Source: Streptomyces sp. NBC_01262
Lineage (GTDB): Bacteria; Actinomycetota; Actinomycetes; Streptomycetales; Streptomycetaceae
Assembly: GCF_036226365.1 (NCBI RefSeq)
Contig: NZ_CP108462.1
Span: 1,116,001 to 1,180,000, forward strand
DNA: 64,000 bases
Direction: 5' to 3'
Positions 42,233 to 51,307 of the stretch are shown here, in pieces. A program made the position numbers and the translations under genes. The notes beneath the pieces were generated by a model. It did no database searches. It was given only the letters and a program-made list of their open reading frames with translations, and was not told the DNA's origin. The stretch's first letter is position 1. Each line of letters begins with the position of its first letter.

Positions 42233-43219
42233 ATGCTTGCGTCCTGGTACGACGAACAGGGCCCCGCCGCCGACGTCCTGCACGTGGGCGAACTGCCCGA
42301 CCCCCGGCCGGGCCCCGGCGAGGTCCGCGTCCGCGTCACCGTCTCGGGTGTCAACCCCGGCGACACCAAGAAGCGGCGCGGCTGGCTCGGCTCTTCGATG
42401 CCGTACCCGCGGGTGATCCCGCACAGCGATGCCGCGGGAGTCGTCGACGCCGTGGGCGAAGGCATCGGCGAACACCGTGTCGGACAGCGGGTCTGGGTGT
42501 ACGGCGCCCAGTCCTATCGGCCCTTCGGCACCGCCGCCCAGTACACCGTCGTACCCGACCACCAGGCCGTCCCCCTGCCCGACCACCTCGGCGACGACCT
42601 CGGCGCGAGCCTCGGCATCCCCGGGATCACCGCCCACCGCACCGTCTTCGCCGACGGCCCGGTCGACGGGAAGCTCGTGCTCGTCCACGGTGTCCTCGGC
42701 GGAGTCGGCTCCCTGGCCGCCGGACTCGCCCGCTGGGGCGGCGCCACCGTGCTCGCCACCGTCCGCCGCAGCGCGGACCTCAACCGCGTCGACCCGGCCG
42801 TCGTCTCACATGCCGTCGCCCTGGACCAGGAGGACCCGGCGTCGGCGATCCGCGCGTACACACCCCGTGGCGTCGACCGCATCATCGAGGTGGCACTGTC
42901 CGACAACGCCGACCTCGACAACGCCATCGCCGCGAACAACGCCGTCATCGCCGCCTATGCCACCCGCGCCGACCGTACCGAGATCCCCTTCTGGCCCTTG
43001 CTGTTCAACAACGTCACCCTGCGCCTGCTCGGCAGCGACGACTTCCCGCCCGAGGCCAGGCGGCAGGCCACCCGCGACCTGACCTCCGCGGCCGCCGTCG
43101 GGGCCCTCACCGTCGACGTCGGCGCCCGCTACCCGCTGGAAGACATCGCCAAGGCCCACGACCGCGTCGATGCCGGAGGACGCGGTCGCGTCCTGCTCAC
43201 CGTCAACGTCCCCCGGTAA
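42233..43219 (+). CDS. NADPH:quinone oxidoreductase-like (zinc-free MDR) protein
   Basis: A 328-residue medium-chain dehydrogenase/reductase. PGPGEVRVRVTVSGVNPGDTKKR, VIPHSDAAGVVDAVGEGI and the nucleotide loop VHGVLGGVGSLAAGLA are diagnostic. The zinc-binding cysteines of alcohol dehydrogenases are absent, so quinone or enone reduction with NADPH is likely. GGAGG precedes the ATG. Probably co-transcribed with the XRE regulator gene. Confidence 0.88.
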   Translation: MLASWYDEQGPAADVLHVGELPDPRPGPGEVRVRVTVSGVNPGDTKKRRGWLGSSMPYPRVIPHSDAAGVVDAVGEGIGEHRVGQRVWVYGAQSYRPFGTAAQYTVVPDHQAVPLPDHLGDDLGASLGIPGITAHRTVFADGPVDGKLVLVHGVLGGVGSLAAGLARWGGATVLATVRRSADLNRVDPAVVSHAVALDQEDPASAIRAYTPRGVDRIIEVALSDNADLDNAIAANNAVIAAYATRADRTEIPFWPLLFNNVTLRLLGSDDFPPEARRQATRDLTSAAAVGALTVDVGARYPLEDIAKAHDRVDAGGRGRVLLTVNVPR

Positions 43220-43321
43220 CCCGCCAACAGCGCGGACCCTGGCAGTGGACGCTCGTCCCTCGTCGTGCCACGGTGAGCGCAGCACTCCCGAACGGGGGAT
43301 CCCCGGATTGAGGTGTTGCCA

Positions 43322-44134
43322 ATGGACACGTCGGTTCATGACGGATGGGCGGACGTCATCGACAGCGCACTCGCGCAGCTCGTCGACGACGCGGGGCTGG
43401 ATGTCGCGTTCGGCGCGCGCGTGCAGCCCGACGGGCAACGGCTGGTGATCACCCGGCTGCGCGGGGCGCGCACGGCCTTTCTGCGGAATCTGGTCGTGCT
43501 GAAGGGCACTGGCCTGGGCGGCAAGGCGATGGCGCTGGGCCGGCCGGTCACGGTCACCGACTACGCGCGGGCCGACGGGATCAGCCATCAGTACGACCTC
43601 CCGGTGGCGCGCGAGGGACTGCACGCGATGCTGGCCGTGCCGCTGCTGATCAAGGGCCGGGTCAGCGGAGTGTGCTACGCCGCGCTGCGGCAGCGCCTCG
43701 ACATCGGCGAGCGGGCTCAGCGCCTCGCTGTGGCCGTCGCGCGCAGGGCCGAAGAACGCCTCGCCGCCGACCTGCGAGCGCGACAGGCGCGGCCGGCGCC
43801 CGCGGACACCCGGCTGCGGGACACCTATCGCGATCTGGGCTCGCTCCTGGCACGTATCAACGACCCGGCCGTACGCGCGGAGTTGGAGGGGATCTGCGAC
43901 AGGATGGTCCCCGAGGCGCAGCGCACCGCCCCGCATCCCGCGGCGCTGTCCCAGCGCGAACAGGAAGCCCTGCGCTGCGCAGCGCTGGGGCTGGCCAACA
44001 CCGAGATCGCCGAGCTGATGGGCCTGTCACCCGGCACCGTGAAGGCCTATCTGCGCAGCGTCATGCGCAAGCTCGGCAGCCGCAACCGCATGGAGGCCGT
44101 CAACGCCGCCCGGACCATGGGCTACCGGCTCTGA
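43322..44134 (+). CDS. GAF-domain LuxR-type regulator
   Basis: A 270-residue regulator with an N-terminal GAF-like sensor (GKAMALGRPVTVTDYARADGISHQYD, HAMLAVPLLIKGRVSGVCYAAL). The C-terminal LuxR helix-turn-helix reads LSQREQEALRCAALGLANTEIAELMGLSPGTVKAYLRSVMRKLGSRNRMEAV. ATG 43322 follows GAGG. This type is often found beside acyl-CoA ligase genes in Streptomyces, and one lies 114 bases downstream, so it is the probable regulator of fatty-acid activation. Confidence 0.87.
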   Translation: MDTSVHDGWADVIDSALAQLVDDAGLDVAFGARVQPDGQRLVITRLRGARTAFLRNLVVLKGTGLGGKAMALGRPVTVTDYARADGISHQYDLPVAREGLHAMLAVPLLIKGRVSGVCYAALRQRLDIGERAQRLAVAVARRAEERLAADLRARQARPAPADTRLRDTYRDLGSLLARINDPAVRAELEGICDRMVPEAQRTAPHPAALSQREQEALRCAALGLANTEIAELMGLSPGTVKAYLRSVMRKLGSRNRMEAVNAARTMGYRL

Positions 44135-44201
44135 TCCGGCCGACCGATCCCGCCGACTACCCCCGAAAGGCAGTAGCGGCCCTGTCGCCCCATCGGTGAC
44201 G

Positions 44202-44223
44202 CTGACGGACATCGTCCGGTCAG
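44202..44223 (+). promoter_or_regulatory. imperfect inverted repeat before the acyl-CoA ligase gene
   Basis: CTGACGGAC (44202-44210) and GTCCGGTCAG (44214-44223) pair with a single bulge around ATC, 26 bases before the ligase ATG. A candidate site of the upstream LuxR-type regulator. The 114-base gap holds nothing else I can see. Confidence 0.4.
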
Positions 44224-44248
44224 GTCTCAATGGGGAGGCGTTCGCAGC

Positions 44249-45883
44249 ATGGTTGCCGAATCGAGTTACGCGGCGGGTGAGTCGCGGACACCGCTCCTGA
44301 CCGACACCATCGGGGAGAACTTCGCCGAGGCCGTGCGGCGTTTCCCGGACCGCGAGGCCCTGGTGGACCGTACGGCCGGCCGCCGGTGGACCTACCGCGA
44401 GCTGGCCGCCGAGGTCGACGTCCTCGCGCTGGGCCTGCTGGAACTCGGGATCCGTAAGGGCGACCGCGTGGGCATCTGGTCGCCGAACCGCGCGGAATGG
44501 GTGTTCACGCAGTACGCCACCGCCAGGATCGGCGCGATCTTGGTGACCATCAACCCGGCCTATCGCGTGCACGAGGTGGAGTACGTACTCAACCAGGCCG
44601 GGATCCGGATGCTGGTCGCCGCGACAAAGCACAAGACCTCCGACTACGCCGCGATGATCGAGGACGTACGGCCCCGCTGCCCGCAGCTGGAACACGTGGC
44701 GCTGCTCGCCGGCCCGGAGTGGGAGGCGCTGCTGCGAAGCGGCCGGGACGCCGACCCGGCCGTACTGGCGGACATCGCCGGCACCTTGGGGGCGGACGAG
44801 CCCATCAACATCCAGTACACCTCGGGCACCACCGGCTTCCCCAAGGGCGCCACGCTCTCCCACCGCAACATCCTCAACAACGGCTACTTCGTGGGCGAGT
44901 TGTGCGGCTACACCGAAGCCGACCGGATCTGCGTCCCGGTGCCCTTCTACCACTGCTTCGGCATGGTCATGGGCAACCTCGCGGCGACCAGCCACGGTGC
45001 CTGCGTGGTCATCCCCGCGCCGTCCTTCGAGCCGAGGGCGACCCTGGAGGCCGTACAGGCCGAACGCTGCACCTCGCTGTACGGGGTGCCCACCATGTTC
45101 ATCGCGGAACTGGCCGAAAAGGACTTCGGCACCTACGACCTGTCCAGCCTGCGCACCGGCATCCTCGCGGGCTCGCCCTGCCCGGTCGAGGTGATGAAGC
45201 AGGTCATCGGGTCCATGGGCATGACCGAGGTCGCCATCTGCTACGGCATGACCGAGACCTCACCGGTCTCCACCCAGACCCGCGCCGACGACCCGGTCGC
45301 GCGCCGGGTCTCCACGGTCGGCCGGGTCCATCCGCACGTCGAGGTCAAGGTCGTCGAGCCGGGCAGCGGACAGACCGTGCCGACCGGCACACCCGGCGAG
45401 CTGTGCACGCGCGGCTACTCGGTGATGCTCGGCTACTGGGAGCAGCCCGACCGGACCGCCGAGGCGATCGACCCCGAGGGCTGGATGCACACCGGTGATC
45501 TCGCGGTCATGGACGACGAGGGTTACCTCAGCATCACCGGCCGCATCAAGGACCTCGTCATCCGCGGCGGCGAGAACATCTACCCGCGCGAGATCGAGGA
45601 GTTCCTGTACACCCACCCCGACATCCTCGAGGTCCAGGTCATCGGCGTGCCGGACGACCGCCTGGGCGAGGAGGTGATGGCCTGGATCCGCATGCGCGAA
45701 GGAGCCGTCCCGCTCACCACCGCGGCGCTGCGGGCGTACTGCGCCGGGAAGCTCGCGCACTACAAGATCCCGCGCTACGTGCACATCACCGACGAGTTCC
45801 CGATGACCGTGACGGGCAAGATCCGCAAGGTCGCAATGCGCACGGCCGCCATCGATCTGCTCGGTCTCCAGCAGAGGACCTAG
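44249..45883 (+). CDS. acyl-CoA synthetase (AMP-forming, FadD-like)
   Basis: A 544-residue adenylate-forming ligase that activates fatty or aryl acids to CoA thioesters. [16 protein letters not shown] is the phosphate loop, [10 protein letters not shown] the acid/adenine motif, [36 protein letters not shown] the hinge region, and the catalytic lysine is in MTVTGKIRK. The sequence fits the medium/long-chain FadD group. GGGGAGG precedes the ATG. It is convergent with the GH15 gene, their stops sharing CTAG at 45880-45883. Confidence 0.92.
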   Translation: MVAESSYAAGESRTPLLTDTIGENFAEAVRRFPDREALVDRTAGRRWTYRELAAEVDVLALGLLELGIRKGDRVGIWSPNRAEWVFTQYATARIGAILVTINPAYRVHEVEYVLNQAGIRMLVAATKHKTSDYAAMIEDVRPRCPQLEHVALLAGPEWEALLRSGRDADPAVLADIAGTLGADEPINIQYTSGTTGFPKGATLSHRNILNNGYFVGELCGYTEADRICVPVPFYHCFGMVMGNLAATSHGACVVIPAPSFEPRATLEAVQAERCTSLYGVPTMFIAELAEKDFGTYDLSSLRTGILAGSPCPVEVMKQVIGSMGMTEVAICYGMTETSPVSTQTRADDPVARRVSTVGRVHPHVEVKVVEPGSGQTVPTGTPGELCTRGYSVMLGYWEQPDRTAEAIDPEGWMHTGDLAVMDDEGYLSITGRIKDLVIRGGENIYPREIEEFLYTHPDILEVQVIGVPDDRLGEEVMAWIRMREGAVPLTTAALRAYCAGKLAHYKIPRYVHITDEFPMTVTGKIRKVAMRTAAIDLLGLQQRT

Positions 45884-47754
45884 CCCAGCGCACGGTCGAG
45901 GTTGAACGCCGCGCTGATCAGGGCGAGGTGGGTGAAGGCCTGTGGGAAGTTCCCGCGCTGCTCCCCGGTGTGGCCGATCTCCTCGGCGTACAGGCCGAGG
46001 TGGTTGCCGTAGGTGAGCATCTTCTCGAACGCGAGCCGGGCATCGTCCAGTCGGCCGGCGCGGGTCAGCGCCTCGACGTACCAGAAGGAGCAGATCGAGA
46101 ACGTGCCCTCCTCGCCCCGCAGTCCGTCCGGGCTGGCCAGCGGGTCGTAGCGGTAGACCAGCGAGTCGGAGACCAGCTCCTCGCCCAGGGCGTCCAGTGT
46201 GGCGAGCCACTTCGGGTCGGTGGGCGAGATGAACTTCGCGAGCGGCATCATGAGCACGGACGCGTCGAGGACGTGGCCGTCCTCGTGCTGGACGAAGGCG
46301 TTGCGTTCGGCGGACCAGCCATGGCTCATGATCCGGCGGTAGATCGCGTCCCGGGACCGCCCCCAGCGCACCAGGTCACCGGGCAGCCCGCGATGCCGGG
46401 CCAGGCGCATCGCCCGTTCGATCGCCACCCAGCACATCAGCCGCGAGTAGAGGAAGTTCCTGCGCCCGCCCCGGGTCTCCCAGATGCCCTCGTCGGGCTG
46501 GTCCCAGTGCTCGCACACCCAGTCCACCAGCTCGCTGATGCTGTCCCAGTGCGCGCTGGAGATGGGCTGCCCCCACCCGTCGTAGAGGTAGAGGGAGTCG
46601 ACGAGCGCCCCGTAGATGTCCAGTTGCAGCTGGTTGACGGCGTCGTTGCCTACGCGTACGGGGGCCGAGCCGCGGTAGCCCTCCAGATGGGGCAGCTCGC
46701 GTTCGGGCAGATCACACCGCCCGTCGATGCCGTACATGATCTGCAGCGGGCCGGTGGGGCCGGGGGCCTGGGCGGCGTCCAGGTGGACGTGCTCGGACAG
46801 GAAGCCCATGAAGGCCTCGGCCTCTTCGGTGAACCCCAGTCTGAGGAGCGCGTACACACAGAACGCGGCGTCGCGGATCCACACGTAGCGGTAGTCCCAG
46901 TTGCGGCCGCCGCCGATCTGTTCGGGCAGGCTGGTGGTCGGCGCGGCGATGATGGCGCCGGTCGGGGCGTAGGTGAGCAGCTTCAGGGTGAGGGCGCTGC
47001 GGTGCACCATCTCCCGCCAGCGGCCGCGGTAGCGCGACCGGGACAGCCATCGCCGCCAGAAGCGCACGGTGGCGTTGAACTGCTGCTCCGCCTCGGACAG
47101 CGGGCAGACGCGGGGGGCCACGCCGCCGCCGACCCGGTCCAGGGCGAAGACGGCGGACTCGCCCTCGTGCAGTTTGAACAGCGACCACACGTCCGGGCCG
47201 TCGACCTCGATGGGCACGCTCGACGTCAGCGCGAGGGACAGCGAGGGCGACTCGAAGACGGCCTGTCCGTGCGACGCGTGCACGGTGTGCGGCTGCGTCC
47301 CGTACTCGAAGCGGGGCGCCACCCTGGCGCGGAACGGCAGCGATCCGCGGACGCACACCACGCGGCGGATCAGGCGGTGCCGGTCGGCTTCGCGCGAGTC
47401 GTCGACGATCGGCATGAAGTCCTGGATCTCGCCGACGCCGTCGTCCGCGAAGAAGCGGGTGATCAGCACATTGGTGTCGGGGAAGTAGAACTGCTTCGTG
47501 CGGGTCGGCACATCCGGGGCCAGCTCGAAGGACCCGCCCCGGTCGGCGTCCAGGATCGAGGCGAAGACGCTGGGTGCGTCGAAGCGCGGGCAGCAGTACC
47601 AGTCGATGGTGCCGTCGGTGCCCACCAGCGCCGCGCTGCGCAGATCGCCGATCAGACCGTGCTCGGCGACCGGCAGATAGCGGGGCGTGTCGGCGCCGAG
47701 CGATCCGCCGTAGGCGCCGAACGCCCCAGCAGCCTCGTTGGCCTCCGTGGTCAC
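45880..47754 (-). CDS. glycoside hydrolase family 15 protein (glucoamylase/trehalase-like)
   Basis: A 624-residue GH15 protein. The N-terminal domain begins [40 protein letters not shown]. The (alpha/alpha)6 barrel shows [17 protein letters not shown] (catalytic-site region), [15 protein letters not shown] and [19 protein letters not shown] (second acid). Actinobacterial relatives of this layout include trehalases and glucoamylases; there is no signal peptide, so a cytosolic trehalase-type role is likeliest. GTG 47754 has GGGAGG. It lies 90 bases beyond the carotenoid oxygenase gene, with a hairpin between. Confidence 0.87.
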   Translation of the reverse strand: MTTEANEAAGAFGAYGGSLGADTPRYLPVAEHGLIGDLRSAALVGTDGTIDWYCCPRFDAPSVFASILDADRGGSFELAPDVPTRTKQFYFPDTNVLITRFFADDGVGEIQDFMPIVDDSREADRHRLIRRVVCVRGSLPFRARVAPRFEYGTQPHTVHASHGQAVFESPSLSLALTSSVPIEVDGPDVWSLFKLHEGESAVFALDRVGGGVAPRVCPLSEAEQQFNATVRFWRRWLSRSRYRGRWREMVHRSALTLKLLTYAPTGAIIAAPTTSLPEQIGGGRNWDYRYVWIRDAAFCVYALLRLGFTEEAEAFMGFLSEHVHLDAAQAPGPTGPLQIMYGIDGRCDLPERELPHLEGYRGSAPVRVGNDAVNQLQLDIYGALVDSLYLYDGWGQPISSAHWDSISELVDWVCEHWDQPDEGIWETRGGRRNFLYSRLMCWVAIERAMRLARHRGLPGDLVRWGRSRDAIYRRIMSHGWSAERNAFVQHEDGHVLDASVLMMPLAKFISPTDPKWLATLDALGEELVSDSLVYRYDPLASPDGLRGEEGTFSICSFWYVEALTRAGRLDDARLAFEKMLTYGNHLGLYAEEIGHTGEQRGNFPQAFTHLALISAAFNLDRALG

Positions 47755-47821
47755 TGCGGACCTCCCTGCGCCGCGGCCCCTGACCTCCAGGCTAACCAGT
47801 CGTCGAAGTACCGGCCTGCTG

Positions 47822-47846
47822 GAGCGGGCGCCGCGGCGCCGGGCTC
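47822..47846 (-). terminator. hairpin at the end of the carotenoid oxygenase gene
   Basis: GAGCGGGCGCCG (47822-47833) and CGGCGCCGGGCTC (47834-47846) form a nearly perfect GC-rich fold that starts at the oxygenase stop codon on the minus strand. Plausible terminator, without a T-run. Confidence 0.45.
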
Positions 47847-49383
47847 AGGCGTCGGCGACCCAGCTGCCGTGGAAGCCGAGGGGGACGCGGGCGGGCAGGT
47901 GGATGCGGGCCAGCGGCGCGGCGGTGAAGTCCTGGGCCGCGAGGACGACCAGGTCGGCGGCCCCGCGCTGCGGATTGTGCACGTACGCCAGGACGTGGCC
48001 GTCGTCCTCCGCGTGCCGGCGCAGGTCCGTGCCGCCCTCGTCCGCCTGCGGGTCCCGGGGCACGAACACCGCCTCGCTCGCCGGAGAGTTCTTCGGGAAG
48101 GCGTGCACCTGCGTGCTGCCGCGCAGCAGATCGTGCTTGATCAGCATGTTGCCGAAGGACTCGTCCGGCGGCACGCCGTCCACCGTCTCGTACGCCCGCC
48201 ACATCTCGGCCGCCGTCGCCGTGTAGCCGTAGCGGTGCCGCTGCCCGACCAGGCCCTCACGGACCCGTGGGAACTCCTGCGGCCGGTCGTCGATCCGCCG
48301 CGTGCGCAGGCGGCCGCGCTCCAGGTCGACCGTCCAGCGCTCCAGCCGTGGGGAGCCGGTCGCCGACGGTCCGTCGTAGCCCCGGCCCGCGGCGTAGAAC
48401 GGTGCCGGGAAGCTGACGAAGTCCACCACCACGCCGGTGCCGTCGTCGTAGGCGTTCAGGGTGTGCGAGTAGTACGTGGCCGGGTCCGCCTCGAACCAGC
48501 GGACCGCTCCGCCGGCCCGTGGCATCAGCCCGAGCCGCGCCGGGTGGCGGTCGTTCCACACGTACGGCACCAGCGCACCCGCCTCGGCCGCCGCCTCGTC
48601 GAAGGTCACCGGCGTGTCGAAGACGACGACATACCACTCGGTGAGCGCGAAGTCGTGCATCATCGGGCTGTCCGCCACCGGGATCCGGGTGGTCCGCACA
48701 ACCCTGCCGGTGTGGTCCACGACCAGGTGGCGCACATGGTCCCAGGTCGGGTAGTAGGTGATCGCGTGCAGTTCGTCCGCCCGCGCGTCGTACTTCGTGT
48801 GCGCGGTGAACGCGCCGCTCAGCGACCCCCCGAAGTCGTACGGGGCGAGCGTGTCCAGCTCCTCGCCCAGCTCGTACGGAGGCGGTCCGGACTCCTGGAG
48901 CGCGAGGACCCGCCCCTTGTACGGGATCACGTGCGTGTTGTTCGCGAAGTCGTCGTCCGGCCTCGGCCACGGGTACGGCTCGCCCAGTTCGGCGGCCACC
49001 CCCGAGGACCTGATCCAGCGGTTGCGGTACCACTCGGCGCGCCCGTCCCGCAGCCGGACCCCGTGCACCATGCCCTGCCCCAGCATCCAGTGGTGCGCCC
49101 GCGGGTCCTCCAGCCCGAGGACGTTGGGACCGTTGCGCAGATAGCGGCCGTTCAGTTCGCGCGGGATCCGTCCGGTCACGGGCAGGTGGAACGCCGTCAC
49201 CTCCTCCGTTGCCGGCGCGAAGGCCCCGTGAAGGAACGGGTACCGGTCACCGCCCCCCGCACCCGGGTCGGCCGCCCTCCCGAGCCCCGCCGCTACCCCC
49301 ACCGCGCCGTGCACCGCCGCGTACCCGCCGACGGCGGCCAGCGCCGTGCCCCGCAGCACGCTCCTCCGTGTGACACCCTTCAT
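47845..49383 (-). CDS. Tat-exported carotenoid oxygenase family protein
   Basis: A 512-residue carotenoid cleavage dioxygenase-type protein. All four iron-binding histidines are in recognisable contexts: AHTKYD, MMHDFALT, YYSHTLNAYDDG and LGFHGSWVA. NGRYLRNGPN and FDTPVTF also fit the fold. The N-terminus KGVTRRSVLRGTALAAVGGYAAV is a Tat signal, unusual because most family members are cytosolic or membrane-associated. It may cleave an apocarotenoid, stilbene or lignin-like substrate outside the membrane. No carotenoid biosynthesis genes are nearby. Confidence 0.85.
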   Translation of the reverse strand: MKGVTRRSVLRGTALAAVGGYAAVHGAVGVAAGLGRAADPGAGGGDRYPFLHGAFAPATEEVTAFHLPVTGRIPRELNGRYLRNGPNVLGLEDPRAHHWMLGQGMVHGVRLRDGRAEWYRNRWIRSSGVAAELGEPYPWPRPDDDFANNTHVIPYKGRVLALQESGPPPYELGEELDTLAPYDFGGSLSGAFTAHTKYDARADELHAITYYPTWDHVRHLVVDHTGRVVRTTRIPVADSPMMHDFALTEWYVVVFDTPVTFDEAAAEAGALVPYVWNDRHPARLGLMPRAGGAVRWFEADPATYYSHTLNAYDDGTGVVVDFVSFPAPFYAAGRGYDGPSATGSPRLERWTVDLERGRLRTRRIDDRPQEFPRVREGLVGQRHRYGYTATAAEMWRAYETVDGVPPDESFGNMLIKHDLLRGSTQVHAFPKNSPASEAVFVPRDPQADEGGTDLRRHAEDDGHVLAYVHNPQRGAADLVVLAAQDFTAAPLARIHLPARVPLGFHGSWVADA

Positions 49384-49539
49384 TCTTCCCACTCCCCGTC
49401 CCCACCGGTCCGCCCAGGTCGGCGCGCTCGCAGCGCCGTTCCCCCGACTCTCCCGCGCACCGGCCCCCGGATCACTCCGGCCACCACGCCTCTTCACCGG
49501 GGGCCACCCCCACCCCGGCGCGGGCCCGCCGGGACCGGC

Positions 49540-50286
49540 TCAGCCGACGTTGCTGAGCATGGCCAGGACGTTGTCGTACGTGCCGCTGGCCTCCGCGTCG
49601 CGCACGAACCTGGCGCGCTCCACGACGATTTCCTTGGCGTCGGGTTGGTCGCGCAGAAGGGTCAGGGTCTCGTCGAGGAAGTCCTCCAGCGGCATGGAGT
49701 TCTCGTCGTCCTGCTGGCCCCGCAGGGTGGTCCGCACGCCCGGCGGGGCCACTTCGATCACCTGGACGCAGGCGTCGGCGAGCTGCACGCGAAGGCTCTC
49801 GCTGAAGGAGTGGAGGGCGGCCTTGGTCGCGTTGTAGGTCGGAGTGACCGGCAGCGGCACGAACGCGAGCGCGGAGGATACGTTCATGACGACCGCGTCG
49901 TCCTTGCCCACCAGCAGCGGCAGGAAGGCGTACGTCATCCGGATGGTGCCGAGGAGATTGACCGTGACATGGTCCTCGGCGATCCGCAGATCGGCCGGGT
50001 CGAGGAGGTTCTCCAGCAGCATGATGCCCGCGTTGTTGACCAGGACGTTCAGCTCCGGGTGGCCGGTCGCCACCGTTTCGGCGGCGCGGGCGATCGACGC
50101 GGGGTCCGCGACGTCGAGGACCAGCGATTCGATGCCCGGGTGGTCGGTCGTGATCGAGTCGAGCAGTTCCTTGCGCCGGCCGGCGACGATCACCTTGTTG
50201 CCGGCCTCGTGCAGGCGCAGGGCCAGTCCGAGGCCGATGCCCGAGGTGCCGCCGGTGATCAGGATCGTGTTGCCGGTCATCTTCAT
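49540..50286 (-). CDS. short-chain dehydrogenase (DltE-like SDR)
   Basis: A 248-residue SDR. LITGGTSGIGLGLALRLHEAGNKVIVAGRR, NVLVNNAGIM, VSSALAFVP...YNATKAAL and VAPPGVRTTL match the DltE/YdfG branch. AGGAA precedes the ATG; a second ATG lies two codons in. Divergent from an MmyB-type regulator with which it probably forms a regulator/target pair. Confidence 0.87.
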   Translation of the reverse strand: MKMTGNTILITGGTSGIGLGLALRLHEAGNKVIVAGRRKELLDSITTDHPGIESLVLDVADPASIARAAETVATGHPELNVLVNNAGIMLLENLLDPADLRIAEDHVTVNLLGTIRMTYAFLPLLVGKDDAVVMNVSSALAFVPLPVTPTYNATKAALHSFSESLRVQLADACVQVIEVAPPGVRTTLRGQQDDENSMPLEDFLDETLTLLRDQPDAKEIVVERARFVRDAEASGTYDNVLAMLSNVG

Positions 50287-50388
50287 GGGAGGGGTTCCTC
50301 TTCCGTCGCTGCGGGGCGGGACGGTGAGTGAGCGGCCCCGCGACCCCGACCGTACGAACGGGACGCGAGGGGCGGGAGAGGACGGGTT

Positions 50389-50413
50389 GTCCATGGATCG
50401 GCGGTCCCTGGAT
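50389..50413. promoter_or_regulatory. direct repeat in the SDR/MmyB promoter
   Basis: GTCCATGGAT (50389-50398) and GTCCCTGGAT (50404-50413) differ at one position and lie 15 bases apart. The first contains the palindrome TCCATGGA. The pair ends 22 bases before the regulator start and could be an operator that governs both divergent genes. Confidence 0.5.
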
Positions 50414-50435
50414 AGGAGAGAGGGAAGCGGCGAGG

Positions 50436-51284
50436 ATGGACGACATGGACAAGAGGGAACTGGCGGAATTCCTGCGCCGGCGACGTGAGGCGCTGCGCCC
50501 CCGCGATGTCGGGCTGGCCGAGGGCCCGCGCAGGCGCACCGCGGGGCTGCGCCGCGAGGAGGTCGCCGCTCTCGCCGGGATGTCCACCGACTACTACGCC
50601 CGGCTGGAGCAGCAGCGCGGCCCGCAGCCCTCCGTCCAGATCGCCACCGCCCTGGCCCGGGCGCTGCGGCTGACGCTGGACGAGCGCGACCACCTCTTCG
50701 TCCTCATCGGCCACAACGCCCCGGCCCGCTTCCACCGCTCCGAGCACGTCAGCCCGACCCTGATGCGGGTCCTGGACCGCCTGGACGACGCCCCCGCCCT
50801 GGTGCTGACCGACATGGCCGACACCCTCGCCATGAACCCGCTGGCCATCGCGCTGCTCGGCGACCAGACCCGCCACACCGGCCTGGCCCGCAGCGCCTAC
50901 TACCGCTGGTTCACCGACCCCGCCGAGCGCCTGGTCTACCCCGAAGAGGACCACCCGCGCCACGGCCGCGCCCAGGCGGCCCGGCTGCGGGTCGCGCTGA
51001 CCTCCGGCAGCGACACCCCCAGAGCCGCCCGGATCCTCGCCGAACTCACCGAGCGCAGCCCCGAGTTCGTCCGCCTGTGGGAACTGCGGGAGGTCGCCCA
51101 GCGCTACGACGAGAGCAAGACCATCGTCCATCCCGAGCTCGGCCGTATCGAGGTCGACGGCCAGGTGCTGTTCACCGAGAACCGCGCACAGACCCTGGTC
51201 GTACTCACCACCCGCCCCGGCACGGAAAGCCACAGCAAGCTCGAACTGCTCTCCGTCATAGGACATCAGCAGCTCACCCCCTGA
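50436..51284 (+). CDS. XRE regulator with MmyB-like ligand-binding domain
   Basis: A 282-residue paralogue of the regulator at 41339. RRRTAGLRREEVAALAGMSTDYYARLEQQRGP is the helix-turn-helix; the C-terminal PAS-like domain contains TDMADTLAMNPLAIALLGD and RSAYYRWFTDPAERLVYP. Divergent from an SDR gene, the same arrangement as the other copy. GGGAAG lies upstream of the ATG; a second ATG is three codons in. Convergent with the histidine kinase gene. Confidence 0.9.
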   Translation: MDDMDKRELAEFLRRRREALRPRDVGLAEGPRRRTAGLRREEVAALAGMSTDYYARLEQQRGPQPSVQIATALARALRLTLDERDHLFVLIGHNAPARFHRSEHVSPTLMRVLDRLDDAPALVLTDMADTLAMNPLAIALLGDQTRHTGLARSAYYRWFTDPAERLVYPEEDHPRHGRAQAARLRVALTSGSDTPRAARILAELTERSPEFVRLWELREVAQRYDESKTIVHPELGRIEVDGQVLFTENRAQTLVVLTTRPGTESHSKLELLSVIGHQQLTP

Positions 51285-51307
51285 CGTGCGGCGGCGGCAG
51301 ACGGCCG

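Noticed and set aside
43295..43304. GGGGATCCCC palindrome before the GAF-LuxR gene
   Set aside because: A ten-base GC-rich palindrome is not rare enough here, and it lacks the flanking pattern or partner seen in the 55-56 kb elements.
45928..50331. A 1467-codon open frame on the plus strand
   Set aside because: It is antisense to the GH15, carotenoid oxygenase and SDR genes, all of which have family motifs and ribosome sites. Long antisense frames are expected at this GC content and the translation has no recognisable domain.
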